NCBI GenBank assembly: GCA_964596115.1
Contig: CAZQRW010000041.1
Coordinates: forward strand, 1-18,555
Reading direction: 5' to 3'
Length of the DNA stretch: 18,555 nucleotides
Source: CAZQRW01 sp964596115
Lineage (GTDB): Bacteria > Hydrothermota > UBA3072 > B12-G15
This document shows positions 1 to 7,347 of this stretch, piece after piece. The position numbers and the translations under genes are program-made. Position 1 is the stretch's first letter. Each line of letters opens with the position of its first letter. The notes beneath the pieces were generated by a model. The model was not told where the DNA came from. It worked only from the letters and a program-made list of their open reading frames with translations, and did not search any database.

Positions 1-19
1 AGGATACTTTAAATCTCTG

Positions 20-48
20 TTGACATTTCTAACAAAATTGGATATAAA
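20..48 (+). promoter_or_regulatory. Promoter for the nitroreductase operon
   Basis: TTGACA at 20-25 and TATAAA at 43-48 are separated by 17 bases, a near-consensus housekeeping sigma factor layout. Transcription would start near 55 and leave about 50 bases of leader before the ATG at 105. A short hairpin (ATATAG 51-56, CTATAT 60-65) lies at the expected start, and a 9-base inverted repeat (ATACTTTAA 4-12, TTAAAGTAT 80-88) brackets the whole promoter. The promoter is well supported; an operator role for the inverted repeats is a guess. Confidence 0.6.
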
Positions 49-104
49 TAATATAGCTTCTATATCTATCAATGAGACATTAAAGTATTAAAATAGGGGG
101 AAAA

Positions 105-806
105 ATGAAAAAAAATATTTTGTTTCTATTTTTTATTGTAACATGGGTTATGCTATTTGGTTTCATCGTATCTTCAGGGAAGGAAAAAGACAAAAAAACT
201 GTGTTTACCTCAGAGATGATGTTACTCCCAGAGCCAGAATACGATAGTCAAATCTCCATTGAGAAGGCATTGTTAAAGAGAAGGTCTATCAGGAATTATA
301 GGAATGAACCTCTAACACTAAAAGATGTTTCACAAATTCTCTGGGCTGCACAGGGCATCACGCATCAAAAAAGATTTAGAACCGCTCCTTCTGCCGGGGC
401 ATTATACCCACTGGAAGTTTACCTTGTTGCAGGTAATGTAAATGGCATTCCCAAAGGGGTTTATAAGTATAAACCATCTGGCCATAGACTTGTGAGAGTT
501 TCGAAAGGGGATAAGAGAGAAGCACTCTCTGTTGCTGCCTTGAATCAGATGTGTATCAAAGAGGCACCCATTGATATTGTATTTTCTGCAGTCTATAAAC
601 GGACTACTAAGAAATACGGGAAGAGAGGAATACGATATGTATATATGGAGGTAGGCCACGCGGCACAGAATGTTTATCTGGAAGCTGTTTCCTTAAACCT
701 TGGGACGGTTACTATAGGAGCATTTTACGATGATATTGTAAAAAAAGTATTGAATATGCCAAGAGAAGAGCATCCACTTTATATTATGCCTGTGGGGAGA
801 AAATAA
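105..806 (+). CDS. SagB-type nitroreductase-family oxidoreductase, membrane-anchored
   Basis: An FMN-dependent nitroreductase-fold protein of the SagB/thiazoline-oxidase type (233 aa). The family start is clear: RRSIRNYRNEPLT at residues 59-71, then APSAGALYPLEVYLV at 94-108, the flavin-binding segment typical of SagB-like proteins, and a GHAAQNVYLEA helix near 184-194. Residues 1-24 are a hydrophobic signal peptide or anchor (MKKNILFLFFIVTWVMLFGF), so the enzyme probably works outside the cytoplasm. The start is supported by AGGGGG at 95-100. No azole-peptide precursor or cyclodehydratase gene is nearby, so a role in peptide heterocycle oxidation is unsupported; a general quinone, nitro or thiol redox role is equally possible. 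It is first in a three-gene run, one base before the acetyltransferase. Family assignment is solid; the substrate is unknown. Confidence 0.85.
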   Translation: MKKNILFLFFIVTWVMLFGFIVSSGKEKDKKTVFTSEMMLLPEPEYDSQISIEKALLKRRSIRNYRNEPLTLKDVSQILWAAQGITHQKRFRTAPSAGALYPLEVYLVAGNVNGIPKGVYKYKPSGHRLVRVSKGDKREALSVAALNQMCIKEAPIDIVFSAVYKRTTKKYGKRGIRYVYMEVGHAAQNVYLEAVSLNLGTVTIGAFYDDIVKKVLNMPREEHPLYIMPVGRK

Positions 807-807
807 T

Positions 808-1299
808 ATGAGAATAAGGGAATACCTGCCAGGGGATAGAGATCAGATTGTGCATCTTATTGCACAATTCAGGGTTACACTGGCAGGGTTCAAAAATATC
901 AAAAGGACTATTAATCTAAAAAAAGCAGAAAGAGAACTTGCAGATTTTATAAAAAGTAAATTTCCAATTTTTATTGCTGAAAATAGTAACGGTATCATTG
1001 CAGGTTACATAGTTTGTAAAGTAGTGGACCAAATAGTATGGGTAGAATCACTTTTTGTTTCACCTGAATATAGGAGAAAAGGGATTGGTTCTGCCCTCTT
1101 TGAGCAGGCATGTAAACTTGCAGGACAGTATGGAGAAAATACCGTCTACAATTGGGTACATCCTAACAATGATGGAATGATTGCATTCCTAAAATCCAGG
1201 GGTTACGATGTTTTAAATCTGATAGAGATCAGGAAGCCATACCGCAATGAGAAATTCAGCCAGAAAATGAAAGTAGGTAATAATGAGTTTAACTATTGA
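808..1299 (+). CDS. GNAT-family N-acetyltransferase
   Basis: A 163-aa protein of the GCN5-related N-acetyltransferase fold, expected to move an acetyl group from acetyl-CoA to an amine. The acetyl-CoA pyrophosphate-binding loop is visible as SLFVSPEYRRKGIGSALFEQ (residues 81-100), with RRKGIG fitting the R/Q-x-x-G-x-G/A signature. The following helix and MIAFLKSRGYDV (124-135) match the usual C-terminal part of the fold. It starts one base after the nitroreductase stop and overlaps the methyltransferase start by 17 bases, so the three are probably co-translated. The acceptor substrate cannot be read from sequence. Confidence 0.82.
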   Translation: MRIREYLPGDRDQIVHLIAQFRVTLAGFKNIKRTINLKKAERELADFIKSKFPIFIAENSNGIIAGYIVCKVVDQIVWVESLFVSPEYRRKGIGSALFEQACKLAGQYGENTVYNWVHPNNDGMIAFLKSRGYDVLNLIEIRKPYRNEKFSQKMKVGNNEFNY

Positions 1300-2029
1300 C
1301 AAAGATGCCTTTGGGCATGCACTTTTGGATTTTTTACATACTGAAAATGATAGGATTAGTGTAGTAGTTGAGAGGAATGATGGATACGTCGATGTGTCAA
1401 TGATACATCCCTACTTTTCTAATTTTAGTGAATGGCCTGTGTCTGAGAAAAAGGCAATTAAGTATGTAAAGGGTAGAGTCCTCGATGTTGGTTGTGGTGC
1501 GGGAAGGAATGCACTATACCTACAGGGAAAAGGATTAGATGTTCTTGGTATAGATATTTCCTCATTGGCCATTAAGGTTTGTAAACATAGAGGAGTGAAA
1601 AAAGCCAGGGTCTTATCTTTTACCGAAGTAAACTCAAAATTGGGGAAATTTGATACAGTTTTGATGTTTGGAAATAACTTCGGACTTTTTGAAAATTCCA
1701 GAAGGGCAAAGTGGTTACTAAAAAGACTTTTCAAGCTGACCTCAAAAAGTGGAAAGATCATTGCGGAAACCTTAGACCCTTATAAAACAGATAAACCAGA
1801 ACATCTCAGATACCATAAATTAAATAGAAAAAGGGGTAGAATGGCAGGACAGGTCAGAATAAGGTTGAGATATAAAAAGTTCATAAATCCCTGGTTTGAT
1901 TATCTTTTTGTCTCAAAAAAAGAGATGGAGATTATACTCAAAGATACTGGATGGGAAGTATCACGATTTATTGGTGACGGGAGCGCGGTATATATTGCGA
2001 TTATTGAAAAGAAAAAGTTACTCGAATAA
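1283..2029 (+). CDS. Class I SAM-dependent methyltransferase
   Basis: A 248-aa Rossmann-fold methyltransferase. Motif I (VLDVGCGAGRNALYL, residues 67-80) and the acidic end of strand 2 (VLGIDIS, 87-93) form the S-adenosylmethionine site; FDTVLMFGNNFGLF (123-136) is the motif IV region. Residues 1-60 form an extra N-terminal segment before the SAM domain. The start lies inside the end of the acetyltransferase gene, preceded by a weak AGGT ribosome site, so translational coupling is likely. It ends the first operon; no terminator hairpin is obvious after the stop. The acceptor is unknown, and a small-molecule substrate is as likely as any other. Confidence 0.82.
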   Translation: MSLTIDKDAFGHALLDFLHTENDRISVVVERNDGYVDVSMIHPYFSNFSEWPVSEKKAIKYVKGRVLDVGCGAGRNALYLQGKGLDVLGIDISSLAIKVCKHRGVKKARVLSFTEVNSKLGKFDTVLMFGNNFGLFENSRRAKWLLKRLFKLTSKSGKIIAETLDPYKTDKPEHLRYHKLNRKRGRMAGQVRIRLRYKKFINPWFDYLFVSKKEMEIILKDTGWEVSRFIGDGSAVYIAIIEKKKLLE

Positions 2030-2151
2030 TCAGATATCCTTATTGTTGTCTTTATGTCTAAATGAATGGACAGCTGTGGAAGGCAAAATATAGGATATGG
2101 GGTCAGACAAGGTAGAAGAGAAGTAGAAAGAAGAGCAAGGTGGGAGAAATA

Positions 2152-2185
2152 GAAAGTAAAAAGACCGTGATTCGTGAATCGTGAA
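2152..2185. repeat. Intergenic repeat module with CGTGA heptads (copy 1)
   Basis: CGTGA recurs at 2166, 2173 and 2180, an exact 7-base period, and GATTCGTGAATC inside it is a near-palindrome. The preceding GAAAGTAAAAAGACCGTG matches GAAAGTATAAAGACCGTG at 15921-15938 at 17 of 18 bases, so two gaps 13.8 kb apart share the module. The pattern resembles the degenerate heptanucleotide repeats known from cyanobacteria and other genomes; its function is unknown. Confidence 0.6.
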
Positions 2186-2296
2186 AAAAGGCTTTTCTTT
2201 ACAGGAGACAGAGATTAAACACCAAACACGACATCAAAAACTAAGTAAGAGAAAAGCAATAAAAAGAGCGAGGTAAAGGATGGCAAAAACTTAATA

Positions 2297-2324
2297 TTGA
2301 CAAATGGCTTATTTGCCTCATAAT
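2297..2324 (+). promoter_or_regulatory. Promoter for the acyltransferase-glycosyltransferase pair
   Basis: A perfect TTGACA at 2297-2302 is followed after 16 bases by CATAAT (2319-2324); a better TATAAT at 2332-2337 is too far from this -35 to pair with it. Either way transcription would begin about 25-35 bases before the ATG at 2367. A strong ribosome site, GGGAGGTG, lies at 2351-2358. Confidence 0.5.
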
Positions 2325-2366
2325 AGAACCCTATAATACACTATCCCAGAGGGAGGTGCAGTAAGG

Positions 2367-2999
2367 ATGTATTTACAGTCATTAGGTTTTTTAGATAATA
2401 ATGTTGCTAAGTACCTTCTTATATTTACGTTCTCTTATTTAGTGGGGAGTATACCATTTGCCTTTATTATAGCAAAAAGAGTAAAACATATTGACATTAG
2501 ATATGCCGGGGAGGGAAATGTAGGATCAAGGAATGTTCTACATACCGTTGGAAGGTTTTACGGCATCCTTGTTGGAATACTTGATTTTTCCAAAGGTATT
2601 TCTATATCCCTTCTTTGTTTGTGGTTGGAACTTCCATTAACCATAACTTTTATTGCAGGATTCTTTGTAATTTTGGGCCACGGATTCCCAATATTTCTTA
2701 AATTCCGAGGTGGAAAGGGAGCGGCTGCTGCCCTTGGGTTTTTATGCGGTCTTTTCCCTTTACCAACATTATCTGCACTTTTGTTATCTTTGATACTTTT
2801 TTCCTTTAGAAGGAGATTCCATTTCGCCTTTGGTTTTGGGATGGCAAGTTTGCCCATTTTATGGATGCCAATTTTTAAAAATAGCCTGAGGGAGATCCTA
2901 CTGACGGTAATTCTAATCTCTTTACTTGGAGTTAAAAGAGTTATTGATGAACCTCATATGAGAAGTGTTAAAGAAGAATCAGGGTGGGATAAGGGATGA
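2367..2999 (+). CDS. plsY: PlsY-like glycerol-3-phosphate acyltransferase
   Basis: An integral-membrane acyltransferase of the PlsY family (210 aa), which transfers an acyl group from acyl-phosphate to glycerol-3-phosphate in phospholipid synthesis. The family motifs are in order: SIPFAFIIAK (28-37), GEGNVGSRNV (48-57), a D73/K76 loop, and GHGFPIFLKFRGGKGAAAA (105-122). About five membrane segments are evident. The second motif departs from the usual GSGNxGATN form (GEGNVGSRN), suggesting a paralogue with a shifted acceptor. Its stop overlaps the glycosyltransferase start as ATGA, so the two are likely made together and may act on the same lipid. The family is secure; whether this is the cell's main PlsY is not. 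Confidence 0.82.
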   Translation: MYLQSLGFLDNNVAKYLLIFTFSYLVGSIPFAFIIAKRVKHIDIRYAGEGNVGSRNVLHTVGRFYGILVGILDFSKGISISLLCLWLELPLTITFIAGFFVILGHGFPIFLKFRGGKGAAAALGFLCGLFPLPTLSALLLSLILFSFRRRFHFAFGFGMASLPILWMPIFKNSLREILLTVILISLLGVKRVIDEPHMRSVKEESGWDKG

Positions 3000-4123
3000 T
3001 TCTTTATCAGAGTATTGTCACAATATTTCTGTTTGCTATTTTGATAAATCTCTTGAACAATTTGAGACTATTGAAACATCTTCCTGCAAAAAAGAAAAGT
3101 TTTAAAAATCCTCCCCTTGTTTCGGTTCTTATTCCTGCGAGAAATGAGGGCAAAAATATAGAAAGATGTATAAAATCCCTTGTCAACCAGGATTATCCCA
3201 ATGTTGAAATTATTGTGTATGATGATAATTCTGAAGATGATACATTGGTAAAACTAAAGAGACTTCAAAGTAAATACCCTCGTTTAAAAGTATATTCGGG
3301 GAAGCCATTACCCGAAGGGTGGACTGGGAAAAATTTTGCCTGTTATACACTTTCTCAGTATGCACAAGGTGAGTGGTTACTTTTTACTGATTCTGATACG
3401 CTTCATAGACAGGGTTCGATTTCATCTTCTATAATAGTAGCTACAGATAAAAAAGCGGAGTTACTCTCAATTATGCCGGAAATTGTTATAAAAACCTTTG
3501 CGGAGAAGCTTTTTATGCCCCTCGTTCAATTTGCTCTTCTTAGTTTTTTACCGTTAGGTCTTATAAACGTTGTCAAAGAGCCCAGGGCTGTAATTGCCAT
3601 TGGTCCTTTTATGCTTCTTAATGCTGAATTTTATAGAAAAATTGGAGGGCACAAGGTTATTAAGGATAAAATTGTGGATGACCTATGTCTTGCCCAGGAG
3701 GTTAAAAAGAATGGTGGTAAGGTGGTATTCTTTGATGGTAGTGATAAAGTCTCGGTCAGATTTTATGACAATATAATAGATCTCTGGAATGGCTTTTCAA
3801 AAAATTCCTTTGGTGCCTTTGAAAACTCTCCCTTAATACTTCTTTCCTTTCTAACATTTAATTTTTGCTTATATATTCTGCCTTACTTCTTGTTCCTGTC
3901 AGGAATATTGAGGTTGCAGATATATCTTTTTCCATCAATGCAGATATTGTTGATTACAGCACAGAGATTTTTCCTTTCCCTAAGATTTAGGACAAAACCC
4001 TTACTTATATTTCTTCATCCCTTCAGTATGATCCTGGGCTTTCTAATAGCCCTGAACTCTATGAGATTAGCCTTACTCGGCAGGGCGGTAGTTTGGAAAG
4101 AACGAGTCTATAACCAAAAGTAA
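2996..4123 (+). CDS. Family 2 glycosyltransferase, CrtQ/HpnB-like
   Basis: A 375-aa membrane glycosyltransferase with a GT-A domain. One N-terminal membrane helix (about 2-22) precedes VSVLIPARNEGKNIERCIKS (42-61), the nucleotide-sugar site with DDNSEDD near 76-82. The metal-binding DxD is TDSDT at 131-135, and a DDLCLAQEVK segment near residue 229 fits the catalytic-base region. The last third is hydrophobic with several membrane helices. PLPEGWTGKNFAC (104-116) is characteristic of CrtQ and hopanoid-associated HpnB proteins, which glycosylate apolar lipids. Pairing with an acyltransferase recalls staphyloxanthin synthesis, where a glycosyltransferase and an acyltransferase act in turn, but no carotenoid or hopanoid gene is present here. 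The exact lipid is unknown. Confidence 0.82.
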   Translation: MILYQSIVTIFLFAILINLLNNLRLLKHLPAKKKSFKNPPLVSVLIPARNEGKNIERCIKSLVNQDYPNVEIIVYDDNSEDDTLVKLKRLQSKYPRLKVYSGKPLPEGWTGKNFACYTLSQYAQGEWLLFTDSDTLHRQGSISSSIIVATDKKAELLSIMPEIVIKTFAEKLFMPLVQFALLSFLPLGLINVVKEPRAVIAIGPFMLLNAEFYRKIGGHKVIKDKIVDDLCLAQEVKKNGGKVVFFDGSDKVSVRFYDNIIDLWNGFSKNSFGAFENSPLILLSFLTFNFCLYILPYFLFLSGILRLQIYLFPSMQILLITAQRFFLSLRFRTKPLLIFLHPFSMILGFLIALNSMRLALLGRAVVWKERVYNQK

Positions 4124-4132
4124 AATAAGAAG

Positions 4133-5626
4133 TTAATTTTTTGCTGCTGCTTTTTTCGAGGCAAACTTAAAAACATCCTTATAATTCTTACACTGCTTCA
4201 ATATGTTTATTGCAGTTTTTACCTGGTTGTCCTCGGAGAGCAGAGCTTTATATCTTCCCTTTGTTCCCCATTCTCTCTCGTAAAGACTCATTTTCAGGTA
4301 GTATTTATTTTGTTTATAAGAGTCAACCCAATCTTCCTTTGAGTATTTTATACCTTTGCTCTCTATATATTTCTTAAATTCTTTCATCATTTCATCCGAA
4401 ATATCCCTAACTGTTTTTTTGTGTATTGCCATATAATGAACAGCAAATTGAAAAAAGATATTCTTAATAATTAATGTCTGAGTCAATTTGTTTCTTTTTG
4501 GGTAAGGAACTGTGGTGTCCGGGTGAATTCCCCCCCCACCTTTCTCAATTCTACCAAAGACGAGTGTTTTGTATGTATTTGCAGTATCACTTCTTGCGAA
4601 ATATTCGCTTATTCTTCTGCCTGATGGTGTTAGCCAGAGTGCGATTGTTATTTTTACTGCGCCACCATCCTCGAGGGGATAAACCCTTTGAACAGAACCT
4701 TTACCAAAAGATCTTGTGCCAAGAATTAATCCTCTATCCCAGTCCTGAATAGAGCCACTTAGGATCTCCGATGCACTTGCAGAACCATTGTCAATGAGTA
4801 CTATCAGGGGGAATTTTTTGAAACGATTACCCCTTGATTTAAATTCTTCATATTCATTCCTTCCCTTGGTACTGACCACTACTTTTCCTCTATCGATGAA
4901 AAGAGAAGAAAGTTCAATAGCCTGGTCGAGCAACCCTCCAGGGTTTGATCTTAAATCAAGGACAATTCCTTTTACACCTTTATTATTAAGTAAATCGTTA
5001 AGTGCCTTTTTAGTTTGAGAGTAGGCATTTTTATTGAAATCTGAAAGTCTAATATAACCGATACCATCAATAGTTGTAAAGAAAGGAACTGCATCGATCC
5101 TTATAATTTCTCTCGTTATCGTAACATCAAAGGGCTCTTCTCCTTCTCTTGATATCGTTACTGTGACCTTTGTGCCAGGCTTTCCCCTCATTTTACTTAC
5201 AGCTTCGGCAAGGCTCATATCAAGTGTGGACTTTCCCTCAATCTTTACAATTTTGTCACCAGACTGGAGGCCAATTCGGTATGCAGGGGTCCCTTCTATA
5301 GGTGCCACAATAGTTATATAATTTCCTATTTTACTTATTTGGATTCCAAGACCCCCGAATTCGCCTTCCGTGTTTATCATCAAATCCTTATATTCCCTTG
5401 GTGACATATATATGGAGTGTGGATCCAATTGTTCCATTACACCCTTTATTGCACCCTTCATAAGGCTATCCACCGGGACAGTCTCAACATATCGAGATCT
5501 AACAAGTTTTAAAACCTTGCCAAGAATGTTGTAGTAATTAACCGTATTTATGGTTGAAAATATAAGCCACCCACTGAGTAAAAGAATGCCAGTTATGATA
5601 ATAGAGTTTTTCAATTTTTTATTCAT
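4133..5626 (-). CDS. Carboxyl-terminal processing protease, peptidase S41
   Basis: A 497-aa S41A serine protease, exported and anchored by a helix at about residues 9-25. After an N-terminal helical region (YVETVPVDSLMKGAIKGVMEQLDPHS, given here only by its key LDPHS at 67-71), a PDZ domain spans roughly 90-165 (GGLGIQI, GLQSGDKIVKIEG). The protease core follows: GIVLDLRSNPGG (220-231), the nucleophile in GSASASEIL (Ser284) and the catalytic lysine in SFGKGSVQ (Lys309), with the 25-residue spacing typical of Tsp/CtpA. The C-terminal 150 residues are extra and lysine-rich. It trims C-termini of periplasmic proteins. An AGGAGGAT ribosome site precedes the ATG, and the start overlaps the tmk stop by 8 bases. 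It is the last gene of the minus-strand operon. Confidence 0.92.
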   Translation of the reverse strand: MNKKLKNSIIITGILLLSGWLIFSTINTVNYYNILGKVLKLVRSRYVETVPVDSLMKGAIKGVMEQLDPHSIYMSPREYKDLMINTEGEFGGLGIQISKIGNYITIVAPIEGTPAYRIGLQSGDKIVKIEGKSTLDMSLAEAVSKMRGKPGTKVTVTISREGEEPFDVTITREIIRIDAVPFFTTIDGIGYIRLSDFNKNAYSQTKKALNDLLNNKGVKGIVLDLRSNPGGLLDQAIELSSLFIDRGKVVVSTKGRNEYEEFKSRGNRFKKFPLIVLIDNGSASASEILSGSIQDWDRGLILGTRSFGKGSVQRVYPLEDGGAVKITIALWLTPSGRRISEYFARSDTANTYKTLVFGRIEKGGGGIHPDTTVPYPKRNKLTQTLIIKNIFFQFAVHYMAIHKKTVRDISDEMMKEFKKYIESKGIKYSKEDWVDSYKQNKYYLKMSLYEREWGTKGRYKALLSEDNQVKTAINILKQCKNYKDVFKFASKKAAAKN

Positions 5627-6242
5627 AAATCCTCCTGATTAAATTTTCTATATTTCTTGTTATTATTTTATGTATATCTTCAATGCTTTTTGTCCCATCA
5701 ATTATGAGAAACCTTTTTGGTTCTTTCTCTGTGATCTCAAGGTATTTTCTTCTTACTCTTTCATGAAATTCCAATGTTTCCTGTTCCATTCTATCAAAAT
5801 TTTTTATTCTTTTTAGTCCAATATCAACAGGAAGGTCAAGCAAAATTGTTTTGTCTGGTTTTAAGCTAAAAATTGGTAACGTAAGTAATTTCTCCATACT
5901 TGTATCTTCTATAATCCTGCCACCTCCTTGATATGCAATAGTAGAATCAAAGAATCTATCCGATAAGACAATGTTTCCTTTATTTAAAGAGGGCATTATT
6001 ACCTTTTCAATATTGTTCGCTCTGTCTGCAAGATATAAGAATAGTTCACACCACTTTCCGATATTATTTTTTCTGCCCAGGAGGATACCCCTTATCTTCT
6101 TTCCTGTCAGAGTTCCTCCTGGCTCTCTTGTTATTGTAACTTTGTAACCTTTTTTCTTTAAATACTTCTCTAATAGAGAGAGTTGGACAGTTTTCCCGGA
6201 TCCCTCTACACCTTCAAAAGTAATAAATAATCCCCTTGAAAT
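5619..6242 (-). CDS. tmk: Thymidylate kinase, full length from an ATT start
   Basis: dTMP kinase makes dTDP for DNA synthesis. The first ATG in frame (5996) would give a 125-aa protein with no ATP site, but the frame stays open upstream and encodes the missing N-terminus: GLFITFEGVEGSGKT with the P-loop at residues 11-18, TREPGGT (38-44) and DRFFDSTIAYQG (95-106), the dTMP-binding signatures. Between the upstream in-frame stop (6288-6290) and the P-loop there is no ATG, GTG or TTG. ATT at 6242-6240 is preceded by AAGGGG with 7 bases of spacing and gives 207 aa, the normal family size. It begins one base after the inositol-phosphate synthase stop. The gene identity is firm; the ATT start is the best reading, with a sequencing error the alternative. 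Confidence 0.85.
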   Translation of the reverse strand: MSRGLFITFEGVEGSGKTVQLSLLEKYLKKKGYKVTITREPGGTLTGKKIRGILLGRKNNIGKWCELFLYLADRANNIEKVIMPSLNKGNIVLSDRFFDSTIAYQGGGRIIEDTSMEKLLTLPIFSLKPDKTILLDLPVDIGLKRIKNFDRMEQETLEFHERVRRKYLEITEKEPKRFLIIDGTKSIEDIHKIITRNIENLIRRIYE

Positions 6243-6243
6243 A

Positions 6244-7347
6244 TTATTTCCCCTTTTCTTCTTTCTTTTTGTCGAGTCTGTACTGTTCTATAAATTCCTC
6301 TGTTTTATCACGTGCAATATTATCAGGGAATTGAACAGGGGGTGATTTCATTAAATAGCTGGATGGTTCAATTAGTGGGCCTGCGACTCCGTTATCCATA
6401 GCGAGCTTCATAAGTCTTATAGCATCGATAACAACTCCAGCTGAGTTTGGTGAATCCCACACCTCGAGTTTTACCTCCATATTTAAGGGCACATCTCCAA
6501 ATGTTTTGCCTTCTATACGCATGTATGCCCATTTCCTGTCTGTAAGCCAGGCGACATAATCAGATGGTCCAATATGTATATTCTCTTCTCCAATATCATA
6601 GGGAAGAAGGGATGTTACAGCCTGTGTTTTAGAAATCCTTTTTGATTCCAACCTTTCTCTCTCAAGCATATTGAGAAAATCCGTGTTTCCACCGATATTC
6701 AGCTGGAATGTCCGTTCAATTTTAACACCCCTATCTATGAACAGTTTTGTGAGTACTCTGTGAGTTATGGTTGCACCTACCTGAGATTTCACATCATCAC
6801 CTATAATTGGTACGCCAACCTTCCTGAATCTGTCTCCCCAGTATTTTGAACTTGCTATGAATACAGGAATTGCATTGATCATTCCAACCTTTGCTTGAAG
6901 AATTTGTTCAACGTACCATTTTGTTGCTTCTTCGCTACCGACTGGTAAATAATTTATAACAACATCTGTTTTTGTTTCCTTCAGGAGTTTTACTACATCA
7001 ACCGTTGAACCAGGGGCTTTCTCGATGATCTTGGAAAGATATTTTCCAATTCCATCATGTGTCATTCCTCTTGAGACCTTTATACCCGTTTTTGGAACAT
7101 CGGTAAACTTATAGGTATTATTTGGATAGGCAAAAATTGCACTCGCAAGATCCTTACCTACTTTTGTTTTGTTTATGTCAATGGCTGCAACGAACTCAAT
7201 ATCTCTGATATGATATCCCCCTAAATTGACATGCATTAAACCAGGGATACGTTCATCTTCTTTAGCATTTCTGTAGTAGTAGACACCTTGTACAAGGGAT
7301 GATGCGCAATTTCCTACACCAATAATAGCAACCCTTATTTTACCCAT
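6244..7347 (-). CDS. ino1: myo-Inositol-1-phosphate synthase
   Basis: Makes 1L-myo-inositol-1-phosphate from glucose-6-phosphate with bound NAD. The 367-aa length and the N-terminal GVGNCASSLVQG (10-21) match the short prokaryotic (actinobacterial/archaeal) class. Other family marks are VINYLPVGSEEATKWYVEQ (130-148), GDDVKSQVGATITHR (183-197), NIGGNTDFLNM (217-227) and SPNSAGVVIDAIRL (299-312). I chose the ATG at 7347, not an earlier in-frame ATG at 7380, because AAAGGAGGT sits just before it and the 11 extra residues are not family-like. This start overlaps the stop of the phosphatidyltransferase gene by 8 bases, tying it to phospholipid headgroup synthesis. Highly confident in family and reaction. 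Confidence 0.95.
   Translation of the reverse strand: MGKIRVAIIGVGNCASSLVQGVYYYRNAKEDERIPGLMHVNLGGYHIRDIEFVAAIDINKTKVGKDLASAIFAYPNNTYKFTDVPKTGIKVSRGMTHDGIGKYLSKIIEKAPGSTVDVVKLLKETKTDVVINYLPVGSEEATKWYVEQILQAKVGMINAIPVFIASSKYWGDRFRKVGVPIIGDDVKSQVGATITHRVLTKLFIDRGVKIERTFQLNIGGNTDFLNMLERERLESKRISKTQAVTSLLPYDIGEENIHIGPSDYVAWLTDRKWAYMRIEGKTFGDVPLNMEVKLEVWDSPNSAGVVIDAIRLMKLAMDNGVAGPLIEPSSYLMKSPPVQFPDNIARDKTEEFIEQYRLDKKKEEKGK

Larger units (their letters stand above)
2030..2366. other. Repeat-bearing gap between operons
   Basis: This 337-base gap holds no convincing gene. Its middle (about 2110-2160) is a purine-rich tract of GAAG/GTAGAA-like units, followed by GAAAGTAAAAAGACCGTG at 2152-2168 or so and a CGTGA heptad run. 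The right end holds a promoter and a strong ribosome site for the next gene. A small frame that continues out of the methyltransferase region to 2093 has no family resemblance and was not called. Confidence 0.6.

Noticed and set aside
1896..2093. Small frame running from the methyltransferase end into the gap
   Set aside because: Overlaps the methyltransferase in another frame, has no motif, and ends in repeat-rich sequence.
2191..2257. 8-base inverted repeat (GCTTTTCT and AGAAAAGC) as a terminator
   Set aside because: The loop would be over 50 bases, the stem is AT-rich, and no U-tract follows it.
4124..4132. Bidirectional terminator between the convergent operons
   Set aside because: Only 9 bases lie between the stop codons and no hairpin spans them.
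4474..5018. Open frames on the plus strand opposite the processing protease
   Set aside because: The minus-strand protein has full catalytic motifs; the opposite frames have no family features and reflect its codon bias.
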